From JBCDBH01 sp039184055 (lineage in GTDB: Bacteria > Acidobacteriota > Thermoanaerobaculia > Multivoradales > J023), in assembly GCA_039184055.1 (NCBI GenBank), contig JBCDBH010000318.1, forward strand, positions 1 to 6,810: a DNA stretch of 6,810 bases. Reading direction: 5' to 3'. The stretch's first letter is position 1. Each line of letters begins with the position of its first letter. Positions 1 to 6,793 of the stretch are shown here, piece by piece. Under the pieces are notes generated by a model, which worked only from the letters and a program-made list of their open reading frames with translations, had not been told where the DNA came from and did no database searches. A program made the position numbers and the translations under genes.

Positions 1-90
1 GAGCACGAGCTCGAGGTACGCGAAGCCACCTCGGACGACGATTGCACCCTGCTCGTGCTGCGTCGGTTGCCCGGCAATCAGCCGACGTAG
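1..90 (+). CDS. C-terminal end of an unidentified protein, possibly a PP2C/SpoIIE-type phosphatase (partial)
   Basis: Frame 1 is open from the first base to a TAG at 88-90 and gives 29 residues, beginning EHELEVREATSDDDCTLLV and ending in RRLPGNQPT. The codons are GC-rich and match the rest of the window. The pattern DD-x-TLLVLRR resembles the last beta strand of PP2C-like SpoIIE serine phosphatases, where an Asp-Asp pair followed by Thr-Leu and hydrophobic residues sits close to the C-terminus. That resemblance rests on about ten residues and is weak. The gene starts outside the window. Its stop codon lies inside the hemE 3' end, so the two genes are convergent and overlap by 13 bases. It could be any protein ending in a beta strand, or a chance open frame. 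Confidence 0.45.
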   Translation, partial: EHELEVREATSDDDCTLLVLRRLPGNQPT

Positions 91-1130
91 CGGTCGCCGA
101 TCTCCTTGACCGTATCGACGAAGACCCGCGCATGTTCCGGTGGGGTCATCGGCAGGATGCCGTGACCGAGGTTGACCACGTGACCGCCGCCTCGTCCTTG
201 CTCGAGCAGCTCGGTGGTCGCCGCTCGGATCACCGCTTCGGGGGCCAACAACACGGTCGGATCGAGATTGCCCTGGAGCACGACGTCGCGGCTCAATCGA
301 CGACGCACGGTGTCGAGCGGCTGTCGCCAGTCGACCGACAGCACCTCGACCGGGAGCTCGGCGAGCGAATCGAGCAGATGCGCCGCCCCCTTGGCGTAGA
401 AAATCCGTGGCACGGTGCCGCCGACCGCGTCGAGAATCCGCATCAACGACGGCATCACCATGCGACGCCAGCGTGCTTCGTCGAGCAGCGGGCCCCAGGT
501 ATCGAAGATCTGTAGCGCTTCGGCGCCCGCCGCGATCTGGCCACGCAAGTAGGCGATGGTCACCTCGGCGATCCGGTCGAGCAAGGCCGTCAGACCGTCG
601 GGATCCCGCCAGGTCCAACCGAGCAAATGCGCGAAGCTCTTCGAGATCCCGCCTTCGACGAGATACGAGGCGAGGGTCCACGGCGTGCCGGCGAAACCGA
701 TCAGCGGCACCCGTCGCTCGGGCGGTCGGCTGTCGAGTGCGTGACGGGTTTGACGGAGCGCCTCGAAGACGTATCCGAGCGTGGCGTCGACATCGGGTCG
801 GCTCAGCTGATCGATCGCCGCGCGGTCGCGAACCGGTCGAGGAAAGACCGGACCTTCACCTTTTTCGAAGCGCAGCTCGCAGCCCATCGCCTCGAGCGGC
901 AACAGGATGTCGGCGAAGATGATCGCCGCGTCGACGCCGATCAGATCCACCGGCTGGAGGGTCACCTCGCAGGCCAGCTCCGGTGTTTTGCACAGGGTGA
1001 GGAAATCGGTTTGCGCGCGAATAGCGCGGTATTGGGGCAGATAGCGGCCGGCCTGGCGCATCATCCAAACCGGTGGGCGTGACACGGCTTCACCGCGACA
1101 CACACGCAGAAAGAGGTCGTTGCGACTCAT
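78..1130 (-). CDS. hemE: Uroporphyrinogen decarboxylase
   Basis: HemE removes the four acetate carboxyl groups of uroporphyrinogen III to give coproporphyrinogen III, a cofactor-free cytoplasmic step of heme synthesis. The 350-residue product has the usual family length. The first family signature is at residues 20-29 (PVWMMRQAGR), with the substrate-binding Arg25 and Arg29. The catalytic Asp is Asp74 in FADILLP. The second signature is at 145-161 (GFAGTPWTLASYLVEGG), with Tyr156. FDTWG at 209-213 and His323 in NLGHGI complete the active site, so the enzyme looks functional. The frame stays open for 61 codons upstream, but that extension overlaps the divergent regulator. The family begins close to this MSRND start, so the ATG at 1130 is chosen. 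There is no Shine-Dalgarno sequence, but a TACGCT hexamer lies 8 bases upstream. No other heme gene is visible, and the neighbours share no pathway with it. Confidence 0.96.
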   Translation of the reverse strand: MSRNDLFLRVCRGEAVSRPPVWMMRQAGRYLPQYRAIRAQTDFLTLCKTPELACEVTLQPVDLIGVDAAIIFADILLPLEAMGCELRFEKGEGPVFPRPVRDRAAIDQLSRPDVDATLGYVFEALRQTRHALDSRPPERRVPLIGFAGTPWTLASYLVEGGISKSFAHLLGWTWRDPDGLTALLDRIAEVTIAYLRGQIAAGAEALQIFDTWGPLLDEARWRRMVMPSLMRILDAVGGTVPRIFYAKGAAHLLDSLAELPVEVLSVDWRQPLDTVRRRLSRDVVLQGNLDPTVLLAPEAVIRAATTELLEQGRGGGHVVNLGHGILPMTPPEHARVFVDTVKEIGDRYVG

Positions 1131-1138
1131 GACGAGCG

Positions 1139-1144
1139 AGCGTA
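1139..1144 (-). promoter_or_regulatory. Putative -10 element for leaderless hemE transcription
   Basis: Read on the minus strand the hexamer is TACGCT, matching TAnnnT, and it ends 8 bases before the hemE ATG. No Shine-Dalgarno sequence lies in between, so transcription starting at or next to the ATG is plausible. No convincing -35 element is seen. It mirrors a similar hexamer on the other strand. Confidence 0.35.
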
Positions 1145-1170
1145 CCAGCTTGTCGTCTCGGCACGGGTGG

Positions 1171-1176
1171 TAGGCT
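1171..1176 (+). promoter_or_regulatory. Putative -10 element for leaderless transcription of the regulator gene
   Basis: TAGGCT matches TAnnnT and ends 8 bases before the ATG at 1185. A weak TTGTCG at 1150-1155 could be a -35 element, with a short 15-base spacer. There is no Shine-Dalgarno sequence between the hexamer and the ATG. If the hexamer is the promoter, the in-frame GTG at 1167 would be upstream of the transcript, which favours the ATG at 1185 as start. Confidence 0.35.
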
Positions 1177-1184
1177 GCCGCCAG

Positions 1185-2981
1185 ATGCATCGTCTCGTCG
1201 CTTATGCCCACAATGGCGTGCACCGTTTTGTCGTCGATCGCGAAGTGATGACGATCGGCAGCGACGCCGCTTGCGACATTCGGCTGACCTACCCAGGTGT
1301 CGCCCAACAGCACGCACGCTTGCGCCGTGGTGACGGCAGTCGGCTCGAGATCGACGACCTCGGCTCACGCAAGGGTGTGTTGGTGAACGGGCGTCGGGTG
1401 AAAACGGCCGGGCTCGAGGTGCTCGACGAGATCCGTCTGGGTTCGATCGCGCTCTTGATCGAGGACGTGGTCACCGAAACACCGGTTCTGACCGAGCCCG
1501 AGCCGGTCGGTTCGCCGACCGTCACCATCACCGCCACGGGTTTGCTCGGCCATCTGGCGCGGATCGCCCGCTGGGTATTGAGCGATGCCGCCGCCACCAC
1601 CACCCTCGAATCGCTGGTCACCGATCTGCTAGCCGATTTCGGTGGCGGCGTGGTTTTTCTCTTCCAGGGCAGCTCGAGCCTGCAGGCGATCAAATTCGTC
1701 GTCGCCACCGAGGCGCGATGGCTGACCGCCGGTGAAGAGTTGCTCGACCGGGTGACCGAGGTGTTGCCAGGTGATTCGCCGGCGGGGGTCGCGGAGGCGC
1801 TCGAGGGTCGTTTGGGTGACGACGATGCGTGGATCGCGGCGCAGCGTTTTCGCGCCCTCGACCGACCGTATCTCTTTGTCGTCGCCTTGCCACGGTACAG
1901 GCCGGGTCGCTGGTCGCCACTCGAGGGTCTCGAGACGCTCGGTGATCTGTTGTTGCTCGGTCTGGTGCACCATGTCGGGCGATTCGAGCCGATCCTGCTC
2001 GGTTTGCCCGAACAACCCGATCTCACCCTGGCGCCGGGTTTGGTGGTCGGCGAGTCGAAGACCATGAAGCGGGTCATCGAGCAGCTGCGCGCCGCCGTCG
2101 ATCCGCCCGTCACGGTGCTGCTGCGTGGTGAGCCGGGAGTCTCCAAGGAGCTGCTGGCGCGCTCCCTGCACCTCTCGGGTCCCCAGCGCGATGGCCCGTT
2201 CGTGGTGGCGAGCTGTCGGGGCGCCAAGGAGTTTCAGATCGAAGCCGATCTCTTCGGCGCCGAGGTCCAGGGCAAGCACGGCCCGATTCACCGCGAAGGC
2301 AAGATGGCGTCGGCGCACGGCGGTACCCTTTTTCTCGACGACATCGAGCACCTGCCGATGGCGCTCCAGGATCGTCTGGTGCGTTTTCTACGCGCCGGTG
2401 AAGTCGAACCGACCGACAGTCTACGGGTGCACAAGGTCGACGTCCGTCTGATCGTGGCCAGCGAAAAACCGCTCGAAGCCTACGCGGCGCGTGATGTCCT
2501 GCGGATCGATCTGGCGTATCGTCTGTCGCAGTACGCGGTCGATGTGCCGGCGCTGCGCGACCGCCGTGAGGATTTGCCGTTGCTCATCCAGGCGACGGTC
2601 AATCGGTGTTGTCACGACACCGGTAAACGCGTCCAGGGAATCACCGTCAAGGCGCTCGAGGCGTTGGCGGTCTACGACTATCCAGGTAATCTCCCCGAGC
2701 TGGAAGCGATCGTCCGCCGGCTGGTGTATTTGTGTCCACCCGGGCGACCGATCGAAGAGGCGATGCTGTCCGAAGAGGTGCGTCATGCCAAGCTCGAAGG
2801 ATTGCGACCCGAGACGGGTTCCGACCTGTCGCTCGATCGTCTCGTTGCGATGACCGAGCGCACCGCGATTCGCGAAGCGCTCAAGCGTAGCGAGGGCAAT
2901 AAGAGCGAAGCGTCGCGTTTGCTCGGTTTGTCGCGCAATGGCCTGGCGATGAAGATCAAACGTCTCGGGCTGAAGACCTGA
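1185..2981 (+). CDS. FHA / GAF-like / AAA+ / Fis-type HTH regulator, degenerate sigma-54 activator family
   Basis: The 598-residue protein has the layout of a sigma-54 enhancer-binding protein, and numbering is from the ATG at 1185. An FHA-like domain (about 1-95) keeps His43 and the VNG turn (67-69). A linker leads to a GAF-like region (about 119-274). The AAA+ core (about 280-515) has Walker A GEPGVSKE (315-322), Walker B GGTLFLDD (379-386) and two arginine-finger candidates, Arg440 and Arg446. A Fis-type HTH closes the protein (about 557-598: EGNKSEASRLLGLSRNGLAMK). Several key sites are changed: GKHGPI (363-368) replaces GAFTGA, Ser320 replaces the Walker A glycine, Asp386 replaces the Walker B glutamate, and Pro504 in GNLPEL replaces the sensor II arginine. 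FHA phosphothreonine contacts are altered too. The frame is uninterrupted and the codon use normal, so it is probably expressed. A sigma-54-independent DNA-binding role, as in TyrR, is possible. An upstream GTG at 1167 would add six residues. hutU follows after 16 bases. Confidence 0.9.
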   Translation: MHRLVAYAHNGVHRFVVDREVMTIGSDAACDIRLTYPGVAQQHARLRRGDGSRLEIDDLGSRKGVLVNGRRVKTAGLEVLDEIRLGSIALLIEDVVTETPVLTEPEPVGSPTVTITATGLLGHLARIARWVLSDAAATTTLESLVTDLLADFGGGVVFLFQGSSSLQAIKFVVATEARWLTAGEELLDRVTEVLPGDSPAGVAEALEGRLGDDDAWIAAQRFRALDRPYLFVVALPRYRPGRWSPLEGLETLGDLLLLGLVHHVGRFEPILLGLPEQPDLTLAPGLVVGESKTMKRVIEQLRAAVDPPVTVLLRGEPGVSKELLARSLHLSGPQRDGPFVVASCRGAKEFQIEADLFGAEVQGKHGPIHREGKMASAHGGTLFLDDIEHLPMALQDRLVRFLRAGEVEPTDSLRVHKVDVRLIVASEKPLEAYAARDVLRIDLAYRLSQYAVDVPALRDRREDLPLLIQATVNRCCHDTGKRVQGITVKALEALAVYDYPGNLPELEAIVRRLVYLCPPGRPIEEAMLSEEVRHAKLEGLRPETGSDLSLDRLVAMTERTAIREALKRSEGNKSEASRLLGLSRNGLAMKIKRLGLKT

Positions 2982-2983
2982 GC

Positions 2984-2988
2984 AGGAG
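2984..2988 (+). promoter_or_regulatory. Shine-Dalgarno sequence of hutU
   Basis: AGGAG lies 9 bases before the ATG at 2998, directly after the regulator stop codon. It fixes the hutU start at 2998 and so places the threonine-rich leader inside the protein. The two divergent genes at 1130 and 1185 have no such site. Confidence 0.75.
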
Positions 2989-2997
2989 CGAGACTCG

Positions 2998-4713
2998 ATG
3001 ACTACGACCTTGGTGAACACGACCTTGATGAATACGACCACGACCACAGCCACCACCACGACCGGTGCGCGCGAGGTGCGGGCGCCGCGTGGAACCACCC
3101 TGCGTTGCCGGGGCTGGCAACAAGAAGCCGCCCTCAGGATGTTGATGAACAACCTCGATCCCGAGGTCGCCGAACGCCCCGCCGATCTGGTGGTCTATGG
3201 CGGTTCGGGGCGCGCGGCGCGGAGCTGGCAGGCTTTCGACGCCATCGTCGCGACTCTGGAACGTCTCGCCGACGACGAGACCATGCTGGTGCAATCCGGC
3301 AAGCCGGTGGCGGTCTTTCGCACCCATGCCGACGCGCCTCGGGTGTTGATCGCCAATTCGATGCTCGTGCCGCATTGGGCCACCGCCGACGAATTCCGGC
3401 GTCTCGAAGGCTTGGGGCTGACCATGTACGGTCAGATGACCGCCGGCTCGTGGATTTACATCGGCACGCAGGGCATTCTCCAGGGCACCTACGAGACGCT
3501 CGCCGAGTGTGCTCGTCAGCATTTCGGTGGCGATCTCGCCGGCACGCTGACCGTCACCGCCGGGCTCGGTGGCATGGGCGGCGCGCAGCCGCTCGCGGTG
3601 ACCATGAACGGCGGCGTGTGTTTGATTGCCGAGATCGATCGCGAGCGTATCGGCCGGCGTCTCGAAACGCGTTATCTCGATGTCGTCGCCGAGTCGATGG
3701 AGGAGGCGGTGAGCCGCGCGCTCGCCGCGCGTGAGGCCAAAGAGGCTGTTTCGATCGGAGTCGAAGTGAATGCGGTCGACCTGCTCGAGCATTTGCTCGC
3801 CGCCGACGTCGTGCCCGACATCGTCACCGATCAGACCTCGGCGCACGACGCGCTCGAAGGATACGTACCGCACGGTATGAGCTATGCCGAAGCGCTCACC
3901 TTGCGCGACGCCGATCCGAAGCGCTACGCCGAGCGTTCGATGGCGTCGATGGCGGCGCATATTCGCGCCATGCTCGCTCTCCAAGAGCGTGGCGCGGTGA
4001 CCTTCGACTACGGCAACAACCTGCGTGGTCAGGCGGTCGAACACGGCGTCGCCAACGCCTTCGACATCGAAGGCTTCGTGCCGCTCTTCATCCGGCCGCT
4101 TTTCTGTCGGGGCGTCGGTCCCTTCCGTTGGGCGGTGCTCTCCGGTGACGAGGAGGACCTGGCGGTCACCGATCAAGCGATCCTCGAAGCCTTCCCGGAT
4201 CACCAGGGCCTGCATCGGTGGATTCCGATGGCGCGCGAACGCGTGGCCTTCCAGGGTCTGCCGTCGCGGATCTGCTGGCTCGGCTACGGCGAGCGGGCTC
4301 GCGCCGGAGCGGTGTTCAACGACCTGGTGAAGAGCGGCCGGGTCTCGGCGCCGATCGTCATCGGGCGTGATCATCTCGACGCCGGCTCGGTCGCGTCGCC
4401 CAATCGTGAGACCGAAGGCATGCGTGACGGTAGCGACGCGATCGGCGATTGGCCGATTCTCAACGCCATGGTCAACGCGGTGAGCGGCGCCACCTGGGTG
4501 TCGGTGCACCACGGTGGTGGCGTCGGCATCGGCTATTCGCTCCACGCCGGCATGGTGGTGGTCGCCGACGGTAGCGACGCGGCAGCGGCGCGTCTCGAAC
4601 GGGTGCTGACCACCGATCCGGGTATGGGTGTGGTGCGTCACGTCGACGCCGGGTACGACGAGGCGATCGACTGCGCTCGCGAGCTGGGCGTCGACGTCCC
4701 GATGCTCGGCTGA
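2998..4713 (+). CDS. hutU: Urocanate hydratase (urocanase)
   Basis: HutU adds water to urocanate to form imidazolone propionate, the second step of histidine degradation, in the cytoplasm with tightly bound NAD+ as electrophile. The 571-residue protein is slightly longer than the usual ~550-560. Family landmarks are NNLDPEVAE (51-59), YGGSGRAARSW (67-77), MTAGSWIYIGTQGI (147-160), the NAD-binding glycine-rich GLGGMGGAQP (189-198), YGNNLRG (338-344), and the signature FQGLPSRICW (418-427) with conserved Cys426. SVHHGGGVGIGYS (502-514) is also present. All key residues appear intact. The first ~30 residues are unusual: two tandem TTLxN units and then a run of threonines, before normal homology starts near residue 30. 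The Shine-Dalgarno sequence at 2984-2988 supports this start; Met11 (3028) has none. No hutH, hutI or hutG is in the window. It probably shares a transcript with the upstream regulator and the downstream membrane protein. Confidence 0.97.
   Translation: MTTTLVNTTLMNTTTTTATTTTGAREVRAPRGTTLRCRGWQQEAALRMLMNNLDPEVAERPADLVVYGGSGRAARSWQAFDAIVATLERLADDETMLVQSGKPVAVFRTHADAPRVLIANSMLVPHWATADEFRRLEGLGLTMYGQMTAGSWIYIGTQGILQGTYETLAECARQHFGGDLAGTLTVTAGLGGMGGAQPLAVTMNGGVCLIAEIDRERIGRRLETRYLDVVAESMEEAVSRALAAREAKEAVSIGVEVNAVDLLEHLLAADVVPDIVTDQTSAHDALEGYVPHGMSYAEALTLRDADPKRYAERSMASMAAHIRAMLALQERGAVTFDYGNNLRGQAVEHGVANAFDIEGFVPLFIRPLFCRGVGPFRWAVLSGDEEDLAVTDQAILEAFPDHQGLHRWIPMARERVAFQGLPSRICWLGYGERARAGAVFNDLVKSGRVSAPIVIGRDHLDAGSVASPNRETEGMRDGSDAIGDWPILNAMVNAVSGATWVSVHHGGGVGIGYSLHAGMVVVADGSDAAAARLERVLTTDPGMGVVRHVDAGYDEAIDCARELGVDVPMLG
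3004..3063 (+). repeat. Threonine-codon repeat tract at the hutU 5' end
   Basis: Two adjacent 15-base units (3004-3018 and 3019-3033) differ at only two bases and encode TTLVN and TTLMN. They are followed by an ACC/ACG-rich run to 3063 encoding almost only threonine. The pattern suggests a small tandem duplication and a slippage-prone tract inside the coding region. Confidence 0.7.
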
Positions 4714-4726
4714 GGTCCGACCGACG

Positions 4727-6793
4727 ATGCCCAACCATCCGTGGCGAGCCCGACCGGCGCTGCTGGTCGTGCTGTTGCTCGCCACGCCGTTGGGCTTGTT
4801 GCTCGATCCGTCTCGGGCGGTGGCCGCCTGGTGTGGCTTGGCGGTCCTCGTCGTGGTGGCGCGCGACCCGCTCGTCCGACCACGGGTGCGCTGGATCACA
4901 ACAGGCGGATTGCTCCTTGCCGCCTTGTTGTTCGGAGGCGGTTGGCTGATCGCCGAGCGCGCCATTCCCGACAACGAGCTCTGGCTCGAAGAGCTCGGAA
5001 GTCGCTACGCCGATCTGTGGGCCGAGCTCGACGATCTCGCCACCCGCGCCGCGGCCACCGTCGCCACGCCTCCGGTCACCGCCACCGACCGTCTCGAGGT
5101 CTTCGCCCGTCTCGACGCGGTGCTCGACACCGACGATACCCAGACCGGATCCTCACTCCTGCTCTACGACATGGATGGTCAGGTGGCCGCCTGGGCGGGA
5201 GCCGGCTTGCTGCACGAGCCTCAGGGTTATCAGCTCCGGGATGCACGCTGGTGGCAATCGAGCATCACCGCGGTGACCCTGTTGGCGGTCGCGCCGATCG
5301 GCGACGACGAACGCCCCTGGCGATTGGCGGCGGGGCGGAGTCTCGCCACCACCGAGATGCCTTTCGCGCGTCGACCGTGGTCACCCGAGCTCGTCGGTTT
5401 GCGCTGGTCGGTGGGTGACGGTGCCGGCGCCGGGCCGGTGGCGGCGGTCGAGCCGGTGGTGGCGGTTTTGCGTGAAGACCTGCCGACCATTTACCTCACC
5501 CCGCCACGCTTCGTCGCCTCGTCCTCGTGGATCAGCGCGTGTCGTCGCGCGGCGGCGATCGTGCTCGCCTTGATGCTCGCGCTGGTGACCCTCGACGTGC
5601 AGCGTGGTGGTCGTCGTGACACGAGCCGCCGTCGGGTGGCGATGGTCGCGGTGTTGGCCGCCGCCGCCGCCGGGTGTGCCAGCGGTGGCGCCGGAATCGA
5701 TCCGGCCCTGGCGGCGATGCTGGCGTTCGCGGTGGTCATCGCGGTGTGGGGGTTGCTGGCGCGACGTCGGCGACGACCGGTATGGCGGGTGGCGTTGACC
5801 GGCGGTGGCGCGATGGCCGGCCTGGTGGGCTTTGCGTGGTGTTTGCACGCTCTCGAACCGACCGTTCAGGTCAACGGGTTCTTCGGCGGCGCCGACGCGA
5901 TCGTGACCCGTGCCATCACCGGTTTGCTCGCTTTCGGGCTGCTCAGTTCGGTGGCCGCCGGACGTCGACGTCTAGGCGAAGCTGGAGGCTGGCTGACCCT
6001 CGGCATCGTGGTCGTCGCGTCGGCGAGCCACGAGACGCCTTGGCTCGCCGTGCCGTTGATCGTGCTCGCCGGCATGGTGGCGGCGCTCACCCTCGGGGGG
6101 CGTCGCGCCGCCGGGCGGCCGCTGCCGTTCGCGGCCCTGATGCTGGTGTCGACCTTGCTCGGCGCCAGCGCGTGGGAGACGGTCGATCGTGGTCTCTTGC
6201 ACCGTCATGTCGAGCGTGACCTCTTGCCGGCGGTCGCGGTGCCGACCGCCGCCGAGATCAACACCCTGGCCATCGAGCTCGAGGACTTCTTTCGCGACTT
6301 CGACGTATCGGGTTTGCTCCCGCCTGGACCGAGCGAGCTCGATCCACAGGATCTCGCCTACGCGGTGTGGCGGGCGTCGCCGCTGGCGGAACGGGATGGT
6401 TTGTCGGCGGTGGTGATCGACCCGATCAACGGCGAGGTGTCGCGGTTCGCCTTCGACCTGGTGGTCGACGAGAACTTCGATCTGCGGCTCGAGCCCGAAG
6501 CGGGTCGTTTGCCGGCGTCGGTGGGGTGGCGGCAATTGTCGGTCGACACGGTGACGGTGAATCTCGCCGGCGCGCCCTGGGCCGAGCTGCACTATGCCTT
6601 TGTGCCACGCCCGGGGTTTCGACTTGCGGTCTCGGAAGTCGAAGAGCTCGAGGAGAGCCTGTTGCGTGGGCGTTTGCACCGTGAGCCGCTCGAGGGATTG
6701 CCCGAAGGGGTCTACTACGCGCTCTACGACGCCAGCGGGCGCGCGGGCCGACGCTGTTGTGGTTCAGTTCATTCAATAGAAACTCTGCGTTAA
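4727..6793 (+). CDS. Multi-pass membrane sensor-like protein, probably the input half of a signalling protein (C-terminus truncated or altered)
   Basis: I do not recognise a named family. From the ATG at 4727 the frame gives 688 residues. Predicted membrane segments lie near 11-27, 32-46, 58-76, 272-289, 303-318, 325-345, 353-374, 393-411, 420-434, 438-457 and 467-484. Arginine-rich loops (51-55, 293-303, 346-350, 413-415, 459-464) all fall on the cytoplasmic side, so eleven helices with N-terminus inside fit the positive-inside rule. This puts residues 77-270 and 485 onward outside the cytoplasm. Both outer regions contain PAS/Cache-like strand-turn-strand pieces: LLLYDMDGQVAAW (144-156), AVVIDPINGEV (561-571) and YYALYDASGR (663-672). 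Such layouts usually continue into HAMP and histidine kinase modules, but none is present. The frame ends 16 codons after YDASGR inside a low-GC tail, so the natural C-terminus is probably missing. GAGG at 4712-4715 is a weak ribosome site. The gap to hutU is 13 bases, suggesting co-transcription. Confidence 0.75.
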   Translation: MPNHPWRARPALLVVLLLATPLGLLLDPSRAVAAWCGLAVLVVVARDPLVRPRVRWITTGGLLLAALLFGGGWLIAERAIPDNELWLEELGSRYADLWAELDDLATRAAATVATPPVTATDRLEVFARLDAVLDTDDTQTGSSLLLYDMDGQVAAWAGAGLLHEPQGYQLRDARWWQSSITAVTLLAVAPIGDDERPWRLAAGRSLATTEMPFARRPWSPELVGLRWSVGDGAGAGPVAAVEPVVAVLREDLPTIYLTPPRFVASSSWISACRRAAAIVLALMLALVTLDVQRGGRRDTSRRRVAMVAVLAAAAAGCASGGAGIDPALAAMLAFAVVIAVWGLLARRRRRPVWRVALTGGGAMAGLVGFAWCLHALEPTVQVNGFFGGADAIVTRAITGLLAFGLLSSVAAGRRRLGEAGGWLTLGIVVVASASHETPWLAVPLIVLAGMVAALTLGGRRAAGRPLPFAALMLVSTLLGASAWETVDRGLLHRHVERDLLPAVAVPTAAEINTLAIELEDFFRDFDVSGLLPPGPSELDPQDLAYAVWRASPLAERDGLSAVVIDPINGEVSRFAFDLVVDENFDLRLEPEAGRLPASVGWRQLSVDTVTVNLAGAPWAELHYAFVPRPGFRLAVSEVEELEESLLRGRLHREPLEGLPEGVYYALYDASGRAGRRCCGSVHSIETLR

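Noticed and set aside
1131..1313. A 61-codon N-terminal extension of hemE
   Set aside because: The family starts near MSRND, and the extension would run antisense to the FHA domain and past the divergent spacer.
4628..4726. An upstream in-frame start for the membrane protein
   Set aside because: It would overlap the hutU coding end by 86 bases, and its translation there is Ser/Thr/Arg-rich shadow sequence. The ATG at 4727 is followed directly by a normal membrane-insertion segment.
2956..4974. A 672-codon open frame on the minus strand across hutU
   Set aside because: It lies antisense to a clear urocanate hydratase, its translation is rich in His, Arg and Asp with no recognisable domain, and such antisense frames are expected from high-GC codon bias.
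5674..5700. A GCASGG stretch resembling a lipobox in the membrane protein
   Set aside because: It falls at the end of an internal transmembrane helix (near residue 317), not at an N-terminal signal peptide.
6782..6791. The reverse complement AACGCAGAGT matches the 3' part of a common cDNA template-switch primer
   Set aside because: Only ten bases match and the preceding bases do not follow the primer, so it may be chance. It is only a reason to check for a library artefact at the contig end.
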